From contig NZ_BMUG01000003.1 in the NCBI RefSeq assembly GCF_014650075.1, forward strand, positions 620,001 through 684,000: a stretch of 64,000 nucleotides of DNA, written 5' to 3'. A program made the position numbers and the translations under genes. This stretch comes from Streptomyces microflavus. GTDB lineage: Bacteria; Actinomycetota; Actinomycetes; Streptomycetales; Streptomycetaceae. Shown piece after piece: positions 7,488 through 15,686 of the stretch (position 1 is the first letter of the stretch; each line of letters opens with the position of its first letter). The notes beneath the pieces are model-generated. The model searched no databases. It saw only the letters and a list, made by a program, of their open reading frames with translations, and was not told the DNA's origin.

Positions 7488-8468
7488 ATGCCACGAACCG
7501 CACTGAGAGTCCGCCGCTGGGCCGCGATCGCCGTACTGGGAGGGCTGCTGGCCGGCTGCGGCACCACGGACGACGCATCCGGGACCGCCGAACCGGCCGC
7601 CGGGGCCGGGCCGAGTACCAGCACCGAGGTGCGGCCCATCGAGGCGGCCACCCGGATCACCGACACCAAGGGCGTCACGGTCTCCCTGGAGAAGCCCCCG
7701 CAGAAGATCGTCTGCCTCGTCGCCCTCTGCGACGACATCCTCGTCGAGCTGGGCATGACCCCCACCGCCACCAACTCCGCGGTGCTCGCGAGCCCCGGAT
7801 TCCTGGGCAAGGAGAAGGCGGCGAAGGTCCCCCTCGTCCCCGGCGGCTTCCTCAGCCCCGAGGTCGAGGCGATCCTCTCCCACCGGCCCGACCTGGTGAT
7901 CGGCCTGGAGGACACCCACGGCAAGCTCGCCCCCGCACTGAAGGGCGCCACCACCTTCTGGCCCGTACAGCCCGGCTCCTGGCAGGACAGCGTCGGCTAC
8001 CTGCGGGACCTGGCCGCGCTCACCGGCCGTACGGAGGAGGGGGAGAAGGCCGAGAAGACGTTCCGCACCCGGCTGGCCCGGGCCGAGCAGGCCAGGAGCG
8101 ACAGGACCGCGCTCATCATCTTCGGCAGCGACGAGAACTTCGGCGTGGCCACCCCCGAGACCGACGTGGCGGCCGGACTCTTCCCGAAGATCTCCCACTA
8201 CCCCTGGAAGAGCAGAGGAGTCGACGGCTCCTACAGCCTGGAGGAGATCCTCGCGCGGGACGTCGACGTCCTCTTCGTCGAGACGCTCTCCTTCGGCGCA
8301 CCGGACGGCAGGCTCTCCGACAAGCTCGCCGACAACCCGCTCTGGTCACGGATCCCGGCGGTGAAGAACGGCAAGGTCATCGAGGTCGACTCCGAGGTCT
8401 GGGCCAAGGGGCGCGGCACCCGGTCCCTGGGCATCGTCCTCGACGAGGCGACGGCCGCACTGCGGTGA
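7488..8468 (+). CDS. Siderophore-type ABC importer, substrate-binding lipoprotein
   Basis: Lipid-anchored binding protein (326 aa) of the FecB/FhuD/BtuF class. The signal ends in the lipobox LLAGC with the modified Cys at residue 24. A low-complexity linker (to about residue 50) leads into the binding fold: ITDTKGVTVSLEKPPQKIVCLV, then HRPDLVIGLEDTHGK, DVDVLFVETL and the end NGKVIEVDSEVWAKGRGTRSLGIVLDEA. These fit a metal-chelate or cofactor receptor rather than a free-zinc ZnuA, which would carry a His-rich loop. It is the first gene of a four-gene importer and overlaps the next gene by 4 bases (GTGA). Box C upstream suggests zinc repression. The ligand is unknown; the peptide product encoded downstream is my candidate. 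Confidence 0.88.
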   Translation: MPRTALRVRRWAAIAVLGGLLAGCGTTDDASGTAEPAAGAGPSTSTEVRPIEAATRITDTKGVTVSLEKPPQKIVCLVALCDDILVELGMTPTATNSAVLASPGFLGKEKAAKVPLVPGGFLSPEVEAILSHRPDLVIGLEDTHGKLAPALKGATTFWPVQPGSWQDSVGYLRDLAALTGRTEEGEKAEKTFRTRLARAEQARSDRTALIIFGSDENFGVATPETDVAAGLFPKISHYPWKSRGVDGSYSLEEILARDVDVLFVETLSFGAPDGRLSDKLADNPLWSRIPAVKNGKVIEVDSEVWAKGRGTRSLGIVLDEATAALR

Positions 8469-9628
8469 GGCGCCGCACCACGGCGGCGACCGGCCGCACC
8501 GCGATGACCGGTCATGGCGCGGAAGCCGGCCGCACATCGGTGACCGGTCGGGCAGCGGGAGCCGGCCGCACCGCGGTGCGGCGGCTGCCCGTGGCGCCGG
8601 TCTGCCTGACGGTGGCGGCGGTGGTGAGCGCGGTGTGCGCACTCAGCCTCGGCACGCCGTACGTCCCGCCCGGCAAGCTCCTCGCCACCCTGGGGTCCGA
8701 CGGCCTCGCCGGGCTCGTCGTCACCGAACTGAGGCTGCCCCGGATGGTGTTGGCCCTGATCGCCGGCGCCTGCCTGGGTGCCGCCGGACTGGTCCTCCAG
8801 GAGGCGCTGCGCAATCCGCTCGCCGTCCCCGAGATGCTCGGTGTCTCCTCCGGGGCCGCGCTGGGGGTGGCGGCACCGCTGGTGCTCGCCCTCTCCGTAC
8901 CGCTCGGCCTCCAGCCCTTCCTGGCCCTGGCCGGGGCCGCGTTCGGCGGGCTGCTCACCCTGGTCGCCGCCGGGTTCGGACGCACCCCGTCGTCCGTGCT
9001 GCTGGCCGGGGCCGCCGTCGCCGCCGCGCTCCAGGCCGGGCTGCTGGTGCTCATGGTGATGGCCGACCAGCTCGACCTCCAGCTCATCTACCGCTATCTG
9101 CTGGGCAGTCTGTCCGCCCGCACCTGGGACGACGTCACCGGTCTGCTGCCCTGGCTCGCCGTGGCAGTGCCGGCGCTCGTGCTCTGTGTGCCGGTGCTCG
9201 GTGTGCTGCGGCTCGGCGACGACGACGCCCGCGCACTCGGCGTACGCGTCGAACGCGCGCGGGTCGCCGCGCTCGGCATCGCCGTCGTCCTGATCGCCCC
9301 CGTCGTGGCGGTCTGCGGCCCGGTCGCCTGGGTCGGCTTCCTCGCCCCCCACCTCGCCCGACGGCTGCGCCCCGACGGCGGGGCCGCGGGCTGGCTCGTC
9401 CGGTCCGCCCTGTGCGGGGCGGTCGTGGTGCTCTGCGCCGACCAGCCCGCTCGGCTGGCGCTCGCCCCCGTCGAGACACCCGTCGGGGCGTGGACGGCCC
9501 TGGTCGGCGTGCCGGTCGGGGTGGTGCTGCTGAAGCGGGGGCGGCGGGCGGTGGCGGGCCGGAGACCCACCGTTGCCGCACCGCCGGTCGACGGGCCCGT
9601 GCCCCTCCCGCGGAAGGCGGAGCGATGA
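8465..9628 (+). CDS. FecCD-family ABC importer permease 1
   Basis: Inner-membrane subunit (387 aa) of a siderophore/cobalamin-type importer. A long N-terminus of about 40 residues precedes the helices. Conserved FecCD segments are ELRLPRMVLALIAGACLGAAG, LRNPLAVPEMLGVSSGAALG, LGSLSARTWDDV, and the coupling region GPVAWVGFLAPHLARRL. The GTG start overlaps the lipoprotein stop. With the next gene it would form the heterodimeric channel. Confidence 0.92.
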   Translation: MRRRTTAATGRTAMTGHGAEAGRTSVTGRAAGAGRTAVRRLPVAPVCLTVAAVVSAVCALSLGTPYVPPGKLLATLGSDGLAGLVVTELRLPRMVLALIAGACLGAAGLVLQEALRNPLAVPEMLGVSSGAALGVAAPLVLALSVPLGLQPFLALAGAAFGGLLTLVAAGFGRTPSSVLLAGAAVAAALQAGLLVLMVMADQLDLQLIYRYLLGSLSARTWDDVTGLLPWLAVAVPALVLCVPVLGVLRLGDDDARALGVRVERARVAALGIAVVLIAPVVAVCGPVAWVGFLAPHLARRLRPDGGAAGWLVRSALCGAVVVLCADQPARLALAPVETPVGAWTALVGVPVGVVLLKRGRRAVAGRRPTVAAPPVDGPVPLPRKAER

Positions 9629-10680
9629 GTGTCCTGAAAACCGCGCCCGGCCCGGCCCGGCGGGCATGGCGCTCACCGGCCGTCCGGATGAGCGCCCTGG
9701 CGGCGCTGGCCGCACTGGTCGCCTGCGCGGACCTGTTCGCGGGGCGGGGTGTCACGGGCGAGGGGGTACGGGCCGTGCTCCTCGGCACCGGCGATCCGCT
9801 GGCCGAACACATCGTCCTCCAACTCCGCCTGCCCCGGCTGCTGGTGGCGCTGGTCGCCGGTGCGAGCCTGGGCGTCGCCGGGCTCGTCCTCCAGTCGGCC
9901 CTGCGCAATCCGCTGGCCGGGCCCGAGGTCACCGGTGTCACCCCCGGCGCGGTCCTCGGCGCGGTCGCCGCCACCGGTCTCGGCCTCGCCGGGTGGGACT
10001 CCCCGACGGCGGTCGTCGTGGCGGCCTGTCTCGGGGGCTTCGCGGGCGCGGGGCTGCTGTGGCTGCTCGCCGGGCGGGAGAAGGGCGACCCCGAGCAGAC
10101 CGCCGTGTACGGCGTGCTGGTGTCGGCGGTCCTCGCCGGTCTCACCGCCGTCGTCCTCCTGGTGGCCCCCGGCGAACTCGGCAGCGTCGTCCAGTGGTTG
10201 ATCGGCTCCACCGAGGGGCGGGTCTGGCAGCACTGGCACCTGCTCTGGCCGTGGGCGGCGGTGTGGGGCGCTGCCGCGTGGCTGCTCGCCGCGCCGCTGA
10301 CCCTGCTGCGCTGCGGCGACGAACAGGCCTCCGCCGCCGGGCTGGACCCCGGGCGGGGCCGCGCCGCCGCGCTCGTGTGTGCGGTGGCCCTGACGGCCGG
10401 AGCGGTCTCGGCCGTGGGGGCGCTCGGATTCGTGGGCCTGCTGGTGCCGCATCTGGCGCTGGCCGTCTTCGGGGCCGACCTGCGCATCGCCCTGCCCGGT
10501 GCGGCCCTGCTCGGCGCGGTCGTGGTGTGCGGGGCGGACGCGGCGGCCCAACTGCTGTCCCGGCTGCTTGTGGTGGCGCTCGACGCGGACCGGCTGACCC
10601 TGCCGGTCGGCGCGCTGACCACCTTCGTCGGGGCCGGGCTGCTGCTGGTCGTGGCGCGGCGACGGACGGACGAACGATGA
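9625..10680 (+). CDS. FecCD-family ABC importer permease 2
   Basis: Second channel subunit (351 aa). It keeps the paired family motifs QLRLPRLLVALVAGASLGVAG, LRNPLAGPEVTGVTPGAVLG, the ATPase-contact stretch ALGFVGLLVPHLA and a C-terminal GALTTFVGAGLLLVVARRR. The ATG overlaps the previous stop (ATGA), so the two permeases are translationally coupled. Confidence 0.92.
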   Translation: MSVLKTAPGPARRAWRSPAVRMSALAALAALVACADLFAGRGVTGEGVRAVLLGTGDPLAEHIVLQLRLPRLLVALVAGASLGVAGLVLQSALRNPLAGPEVTGVTPGAVLGAVAATGLGLAGWDSPTAVVVAACLGGFAGAGLLWLLAGREKGDPEQTAVYGVLVSAVLAGLTAVVLLVAPGELGSVVQWLIGSTEGRVWQHWHLLWPWAAVWGAAAWLLAAPLTLLRCGDEQASAAGLDPGRGRAAALVCAVALTAGAVSAVGALGFVGLLVPHLALAVFGADLRIALPGAALLGAVVVCGADAAAQLLSRLLVVALDADRLTLPVGALTTFVGAGLLLVVARRRTDER

Positions 10681-10699
10681 CGCGGGAGGAGAGGCCGGC

Positions 10700-11605
10700 A
10701 TGGCACGTACGAGAGCTGTCACGGCGGACGGGAAGAGCGGCATGACGGAGGCACCGGACGGGATGGACCCAGTGGCGGGACCACCCGACGTGGTCCGGGC
10801 GGAGGGGCTCGGCTTCGGATATCCGGGGCGCGAGGTGCTGCGCGGGATCGACCTGAGCATCGGTGCGGGCGAACTCGTCGCCCTCATCGGCCTGAACGGC
10901 TGCGGCAAGAGCACCTTCCTCAAGCTCGCCGCCGGACTGCTCACCCCGAGCGCGGGCCGGGTCCTGCTCGAAGGGGATGACGCGGCGCGCCTGCCCAGAC
11001 GGGCCGCGGCCCGCCGGGTGGCGCTGCTCCACCAGTCGGCCCCGGCCGTACCGGCGCTGACTGTGCGGCAATTGGTCCGCCAGGGCCGTTACGCCACCAG
11101 GGGGCCGCTCGGGATGCTGCGGGACGGCGACGACGAGGTGACGGCCCGGGCGCTCGCCGACGTCGGCGTCACCGGCTGGGCGGACCGGCCGGTGGACGCG
11201 CTGTCGGGCGGTGAGCGGCAACGGGTCCGGCTGGCCATGGCGCTGGCCCAGGACGCCCCCGTCCTCTTCCTGGACGAGCCCACCACCTATCTCGACCTGC
11301 GGCACCAACTGGAGGTGCTCCAGACCGTCGTACGGCTGCGCGCCGAGCGACGGCTCACGGTCGTGATGGTCCTGCACGACCTCAACCACGCGGCGCGGTT
11401 CGCCGACCGGATCGTCGCACTGCGCGAGGGACGCGTCGCGGCGGACGGCCCTCCCGGGGAGGTGGTCACGGAGCGGCTGCTGGCCGAAGTCCTGGGCGTG
11501 CGGGGGCGGGTGGGGGCCGATGCCGTGGGCGGCTGGCCCGTCTGTTACCCAGATCACCCTCTCGATCCGCTCCAGCTATTGCGGAATGAAAATCATATTC
11601 ATTAG
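10700..11605 (+). CDS. Siderophore-type ABC importer ATPase
   Basis: Cytoplasmic ATPase (301 aa) completing the importer. It carries Walker A GLNGCGKST, Q-loop LLHQSAPAV, signature LSGGERQRVRLAMAL, Walker B VLFLDEPTTYLDL and H-loop MVLHDLNHA. I chose the ATG preceded by GGGAGGAGAGG; a later ATG (10742) would also keep the whole fold. The last 20 or so codons extend past the usual family end, and they contain the Zur-type box D of the peptide promoter (RNENHIH tail). Coding and control sequence are therefore superimposed. Confidence 0.9.
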   Translation: MARTRAVTADGKSGMTEAPDGMDPVAGPPDVVRAEGLGFGYPGREVLRGIDLSIGAGELVALIGLNGCGKSTFLKLAAGLLTPSAGRVLLEGDDAARLPRRAAARRVALLHQSAPAVPALTVRQLVRQGRYATRGPLGMLRDGDDEVTARALADVGVTGWADRPVDALSGGERQRVRLAMALAQDAPVLFLDEPTTYLDLRHQLEVLQTVVRLRAERRLTVVMVLHDLNHAARFADRIVALREGRVAADGPPGEVVTERLLAEVLGVRGRVGADAVGGWPVCYPDHPLDPLQLLRNENHIH

Positions 11606-11608
11606 TGT
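11579..11608 (+). promoter_or_regulatory. Peptide-gene promoter with Zur box D in the spacer
   Basis: -35 TTGCGG (11579-11584), an 18-base spacer, -10 TAGTGT (11603-11608). The spacer holds TGAAAATCATATTCA (11587-11601), a 7-1-7 palindrome with 6 of 7 arm pairs. It matches 14 of 15 bases of the Streptomyces Zur motif TGAAAATCATTTTCA and is the best Zur box in the window. Placed between -35 and -10 it should repress when zinc is sufficient. The start site would be near 11615, 56 bases before the peptide ATG. Confidence 0.8.
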
Positions 11609-11670
11609 CTGTGGTGCGGCAAAGAACGGCGTCGCAACCACCCAACCGATCCGAATGGAGGCTTCAACTC

Positions 11671-11805
11671 ATGGAGCACAACAAGGTGTTCAGCCCGATC
11701 GCCGACCAGGGCCAGCTCGCCCACCTCTCCGCCACCCACTCGAACGCCCTCGTCGAGAACCCCTTCGACGACGCCGTCGAGGCCGACACCGCGGACGAGA
11801 AGTAA
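11671..11805 (+). CDS. Putative RiPP precursor peptide (44 aa), zinc-regulated
   Basis: Small acidic peptide, candidate substrate of the modifying enzymes encoded just downstream. The N-terminal half (MEHNKVFSPIADQGQLAHLS) resembles a leader. The middle ATHSNALVENPF holds Thr, Ser, His and Asn and no Cys, and the tail is rich in Asp/Glu/Ala and ends DEK. Two His lie near the middle (residues 18 and 23), with one at residue 3. GGAGG lies 9 bases before the ATG. It follows a Zur-controlled promoter and is separated from the enzymes by a strong hairpin, a common arrangement giving excess precursor mRNA. Precursor status is inferred from size, position and the YcaO context. From memory it resembles precursors of the streptamidine (amidine) family, which I could not verify. 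Confidence 0.8.
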   Translation: MEHNKVFSPIADQGQLAHLSATHSNALVENPFDDAVEADTADEK

Positions 11806-11846
11806 GCGGCACCTGCCGCTGAGGCAGGCACCCGCACCTCGCGTGG

Positions 11847-11879
11847 CGGGCCCGTCCGGGCAACCCCCGGACGGGCCCG
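11847..11879 (+). terminator. Hairpin between precursor and biosynthetic genes
   Basis: A perfect 14-bp stem (CGGGCCCGTCCGGG/CCCGGACGGGCCCG) with a 5-base loop lies 41 bases after the precursor stop. No U-run follows. It probably terminates most transcripts while letting some continue into the enzyme genes. Confidence 0.75.
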
Positions 11880-11930
11880 TCCCGTTCGCACCACCTGCTC
11901 ACCCCCGTACCACGCCCAACGGAGGCCACC

Positions 11931-12773
11931 GTGAACCGCAGTCGACTCGCTCCCGGCGCCGGGATCGTCACCGTCCCCGGTGGCCTGCCCGTACTCCGCA
12001 CCGCCGAAGGGGAGTTCCTGCGCATCGACACCGGTGGCACGGACCCCGGGGAGCTGGTCGCCCGGCTGACGCCGGGGGAGGGGGTGCACCCGGACCCGGC
12101 CGAACTGGTCCGTCTGGTCACGGCGTTCGAGGAGGCCGGGCACGCGGTGACCGAACCCCGCCGCCCCCCGCTCACCGGGCGTACCGTCCACCTCCTGGGC
12201 GACCCCCTGCTCACCGAACCGCTCTCCCGGTTCGCCGCGGCGGAAGGGGCCGAGGTCCACCCCGCCACCGCCGACGACGTGGCCGGTCTCGCCGGGCGGC
12301 GGGACACCGCCGTGGTCTGGTGCCTCGACTCGCCCGTACCCGACGGGCTCTGGGACACCGCCGACCGGCTGCCCGCCCGCCACACCGCCTGGCTGCGCTG
12401 CCACCGCGAAGGCGCCCACACCTGGATCGAACCCCTCGCCTCGGCCCCCGGCGACGTCACCGCCGCCCACGTACGCCGGCGCAGACTCGCGGCGACCGCC
12501 GCCCACCGCGAACTCGCCGCCTACTGGGCCGGCCACCGCACCCCCGACACCGGACCGCACCCCACCGAACCGTCCGCCGCCCTGATCGCCGCACTGCTCA
12601 CCGCCGACCTGATCACCTGGGCGAACGGCGAGCCGCCCCAGGGAGCCGCCCTCCCCGCCCGCCGCCGACTGCGCCGGATCGACCTGCGCGACCTGACCGT
12701 CACCGAGCACCCCGTGCTCCCCGTACCGGAGGTCGCCCCGCTGCCCGCCCCCTCCGCGAGGGCCACCGCATGA
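11931..12773 (+). CDS. E1/ThiF-like leader-binding protein of a YcaO cluster
   Basis: Cytoplasmic protein (280 aa) of the type that presents a precursor peptide to a YcaO enzyme. The N-terminus (PGAGIVTVPGGLPVLRTAEGEFL) resembles the RiPP-recognition region of SagC/TOMM leader-binding proteins. The middle GRTVHLLGDPLLTEPLSRFA begins a Rossmann-like E1 fold but lacks the ATP and zinc-CxxC motifs of true E1 enzymes. The end (RRIDLRDLTVTEHPVLPVP) is also typical of these partners. The GTG start follows GGAGG by 5 bases. It overlaps the next gene by 4 bases. Assignment rests on this pattern plus position, so it is an inference of moderate strength. Confidence 0.72.
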   Translation: MNRSRLAPGAGIVTVPGGLPVLRTAEGEFLRIDTGGTDPGELVARLTPGEGVHPDPAELVRLVTAFEEAGHAVTEPRRPPLTGRTVHLLGDPLLTEPLSRFAAAEGAEVHPATADDVAGLAGRRDTAVVWCLDSPVPDGLWDTADRLPARHTAWLRCHREGAHTWIEPLASAPGDVTAAHVRRRRLAATAAHRELAAYWAGHRTPDTGPHPTEPSAALIAALLTADLITWANGEPPQGAALPARRRLRRIDLRDLTVTEHPVLPVPEVAPLPAPSARATA

Positions 12774-14308
12774 ACCCCGCGACCGCGTACGTCCCCGCCC
12801 CGGACGGCAGCCCGCTCGCCACCGACCTCTGCCTGCCGGACGCACCGGGCCCCCACCCCGCCGTGGTGATCAGGACCCCCTACGGCCGCACCGCCCACCA
12901 CGCCGAGCTGCGCGGCTGGGCGGCCCACGGATTCGCCGCCCTCGCCCAGGACGTACGCGGCCGGCACGGCTCACCGGGAGCGTGGCACCCCTACGGGAAA
13001 CACGAGGAGGGCGACGGCGCCGCGACCGTGGCCTGGGTGCGCGAGCAGGTGTGGAGCGGTGGCGGCCCCGTAGTCGCCGCCGGTTCCTCCTACGCCGCCC
13101 ACTGCGCCCTCGTCACCGCGCTCGGCGCCCCCGGTGACGCACGGCCCGACGCCGTCATCGCCGCCGTCCCCGCCCTCGGCCTCGCCGAGACCGCCCGCGA
13201 ACCTGCGGGGCCCGAACGGCTCCGGGCCCGGGCCGGCTGGTGGGCCGCGCACGGCGACCGCCCGGACTCCGTACCCGACGCCCTGGCCCACGCCCTCGCC
13301 GACGACCCCCGGCTCCTGGAACACCTCCCGGTCACCCGGCTGGCCGACCGCCTCGGCCGCGCCCTGCCCTCCTGGCCCGGCCTCTGGGACGAGGGCCCGC
13401 GCGGCCGGATCGTCCTGCGCGGCGCCGCCTCCCGCCTCCCGCTCCTCGCCGTCGGCGGCACCCGCGACCCCTTCGCCGAGGACACCGTGGCACTGTGGAG
13501 CGGCTGGGGCGGACCCGCCCGCCTGCTCCTCGGCCCGTGGGGCCACCGCCTCACCGCGGACCGGCCCGAGTTCGCGGCCGACCGCATCAACCTCGGTGCG
13601 CTGTACGTACGGTGGGCCCGCGCCGCCCTCGCAGGGGCGCTGGAGCCCGAGCGCCGAGGCGTGATCACCCTCGGCGGCAGCGGCCGGTGGCACCGCGTAC
13701 GGCAGGGCGCCGCACGCGGGCCGGGGGAGGGCTCCACCCGCACCACCACCTGGGCCTTCGGCGCCCCGGCCGGCCTGCGGCTGCTGCACGGAGCCGAGTT
13801 CACCGCCGACCCGGCCCGCCCGGTGCGCTCCGACGACCTGGCCGTCCCGGCCGGCAGAGCCCCCGCCGACCGCTGCCTCCTCCTCTCCCCGCCCCTGCCC
13901 CGCCCGCTGGACCTGGCGGGGCCCGCCACCGCCCGGATCCACGCCGCCGCCGACACCCCCGGCGCCGACTGGGCCGTACGTCTCACCGCGCTCGACCCGG
14001 CCGGGCGTGCGGAGCCGCTCGCCTTCGGCATCGTCCGGCGCGCCGACCCGCCCGGGGAAGCCGTGGAGATCACCGTGCCGCTCGGCACGCTGGGCCGCCG
14101 GCTGCCCGCCGGGACCCGGCTGCGCGCGGAGATCGCCGGACACCACTTCCCCGCCCACGCCCGCAACCCGCACACCGGCGAGAACCCGGTGACCGCCACC
14201 CGCCTCGCCCCGTCCCGCAGAGCCGTCACGGCCCGGGGCAGCGCCCTGCACCTGACCGCCGTCGCCCGGCGTCGTTACGTCGAGCCCGTACCGGAGATAT
14301 GCCGTTGA
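12770..14308 (+). CDS. CocE/NonD-type hydrolase (X-Pro dipeptidyl-peptidase-like)
   Basis: Alpha/beta-hydrolase of 512 aa with the two-domain plan of CocE/NonD enzymes. The catalytic domain has the entry PAVVIRTPYGR, the nucleophile elbow GSSYA (Ser107), the acid loop GGTRDPFAED and the His loop LLGPWGHRL. A C-terminal jelly-roll-like domain follows (ITVPLGTLGRRLPAGTRLR, AGHHFPAHARNPHTGENP). There is no signal peptide, so it acts in the cytoplasm. It lies inside the operon between the leader-binding and YcaO genes, with overlaps on both sides (4 and 10 bases). It could trim the modified peptide or hydrolyse an ester or amide during ring formation. Its exact job is unknown. Confidence 0.85.
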   Translation: MNPATAYVPAPDGSPLATDLCLPDAPGPHPAVVIRTPYGRTAHHAELRGWAAHGFAALAQDVRGRHGSPGAWHPYGKHEEGDGAATVAWVREQVWSGGGPVVAAGSSYAAHCALVTALGAPGDARPDAVIAAVPALGLAETAREPAGPERLRARAGWWAAHGDRPDSVPDALAHALADDPRLLEHLPVTRLADRLGRALPSWPGLWDEGPRGRIVLRGAASRLPLLAVGGTRDPFAEDTVALWSGWGGPARLLLGPWGHRLTADRPEFAADRINLGALYVRWARAALAGALEPERRGVITLGGSGRWHRVRQGAARGPGEGSTRTTTWAFGAPAGLRLLHGAEFTADPARPVRSDDLAVPAGRAPADRCLLLSPPLPRPLDLAGPATARIHAAADTPGADWAVRLTALDPAGRAEPLAFGIVRRADPPGEAVEITVPLGTLGRRLPAGTRLRAEIAGHHFPAHARNPHTGENPVTATRLAPSRRAVTARGSALHLTAVARRRYVEPVPEICR

Positions 14309-15672
14309 CCAGCACCTTGCCCATCGAAGCCCTGGTCGACCCCGTCTGCGGGTTGATCCGCGGTGTCGAGCCCGTCGAGCACCCGGCCGGCGCGCCGCCC
14401 CGCTACACCGCCATGACCGCCGAGGTCGCCGACGCCCGACGCCTCGGGGCCTGGCCGGCCGACCGGGTCTCGCTCGGCACCACCTTCGGGGACGCCGAGG
14501 GCGCCAGGATCGCCGCCGTCGCCGAGGCCGTGGAACGCTACTGCGGCAACCGCGTCCCGCCGCCCGGCCACCCCGACGCACCCCGCAGGGCCACGGCCGC
14601 CGAGCTGACGGCGGAGGGCCTGCGGCTGTACGGGCCCGGGGCGGTGCCCTCGTACGCCTCCTGGCAGCACGAGCGCCCAGGATTCCCGTACGCCGAACTC
14701 ACCCCCGACACGCCGGCACTCTGGACACCGGGCACGGAGGACGGACGGCCCTGCTGGGCGCCGGTCGCCCTCACCCACCTCAACTGGCGCCAGGGCGAGC
14801 TGCGTTCGCTGCCCCGCACCCACCACCTCAACTACGCGGGCATAGCCACCGGCCAGGGCTTCGACGACGCCGTCGAGCGAGGGCTGCTCGAAGTCGTGGA
14901 GCGCGACGCCCTGGAGCTCTGGTGGCACCTGGACGGGCCGACCCGGGGCATCGACCCGGCGAGCGTTCCCGGCCTCACCGAGGACCTGGCGGGCGCCGAA
15001 CTGGACGTCCACATCGTGGAGATGCCCTCCGAGTTCGCCCCCTGCGTGGCCGCCCTGGTCCACGACCCCCGGCGGGGCATCCACGCCGCCGGGTTCGCCT
15101 GCCGGTACGACCCGGCGGAGGCGGCCCGCAAGGCGGTCCTGGAGGCCGTGCACACCTGGGTGTTCACACAGGGCGCGGTGGACGCCGACGGCTGGGTCCA
15201 CCGCTCCGTGGAGGCCGGCCTCTTCGCCCGCGGCCTCTACCTGGACCACCGGGCCGACCGGCGCTACCTCGACGACTGCGGGCCGCAGTTCGCCGCCGTA
15301 CGCGACCTCGGCGCCCATGTGCAGGTCTGGCTCGACGACCGGATGACCCCCTTGGCCCGACGCTTCACCGAACCCGCCGGAGGTGTCGTCCCCGTCACCG
15401 AGGTCGCGCCCGGCAGCAGGTCCACCCTGGACGCGGCGCTCGGCGCGGGCGGCCACCGCGTGATCACCGTGGACCTGACGACCGAGGACGTCGCCGAGAC
15501 GGCCCTCCGCGTCGCCCGCGTCCTGGTCTCAGGACTGGTCCCCAACGCCCCTGCCGCCTTCGGCTACTTCGGCTGCCCGCGCTTCGTCCGGGCCGCGCTC
15601 GACCGGGGCTGGCGCGCCCAACCTCCCACCGGCCCGGCGGACTTCACCCTCGCACCGCCGCCGCACATGTGA
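14299..15672 (+). CDS. YcaO-domain peptide-modifying enzyme
   Basis: ATP-dependent YcaO enzyme (457 aa), which phosphorylates backbone amides to form azolines, thioamides or amidines. Visible landmarks of the ATP/Mg site are AEAVERYCGNR, GLLEVVERDALELWWHLDGP and AARKAVLEAVHTWVFTQGA. Cyclodehydratases usually end in a PxPxP tail. This protein ends in PPP followed by HM, so that tail is not clearly present, which leaves open a reaction other than azoline formation. The ATG (14299) overlaps the hydrolase stop. Its partners are the leader-binding protein and the hydrolase. Confidence 0.92.
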   Translation: MPLTSTLPIEALVDPVCGLIRGVEPVEHPAGAPPRYTAMTAEVADARRLGAWPADRVSLGTTFGDAEGARIAAVAEAVERYCGNRVPPPGHPDAPRRATAAELTAEGLRLYGPGAVPSYASWQHERPGFPYAELTPDTPALWTPGTEDGRPCWAPVALTHLNWRQGELRSLPRTHHLNYAGIATGQGFDDAVERGLLEVVERDALELWWHLDGPTRGIDPASVPGLTEDLAGAELDVHIVEMPSEFAPCVAALVHDPRRGIHAAGFACRYDPAEAARKAVLEAVHTWVFTQGAVDADGWVHRSVEAGLFARGLYLDHRADRRYLDDCGPQFAAVRDLGAHVQVWLDDRMTPLARRFTEPAGGVVPVTEVAPGSRSTLDAALGAGGHRVITVDLTTEDVAETALRVARVLVSGLVPNAPAAFGYFGCPRFVRAALDRGWRAQPPTGPADFTLAPPPHM

Positions 15673-15686
15673 AGGAGCGTGCCCGC

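Noticed and set aside
5848..7578. 576-residue minus-strand frame across rpmF, the propeller gene and the importer promoter
   Set aside because: Arg/Pro-rich composition, spans two Zur-type boxes and conflicts with the recognisable L32 and propeller frames.
11843..12769. Extension of the hydrolase frame upstream through the leader-binding gene
   Set aside because: Composition is Arg/Pro/His shadow sequence; the hydrolase family begins at the ATG that overlaps the previous stop.
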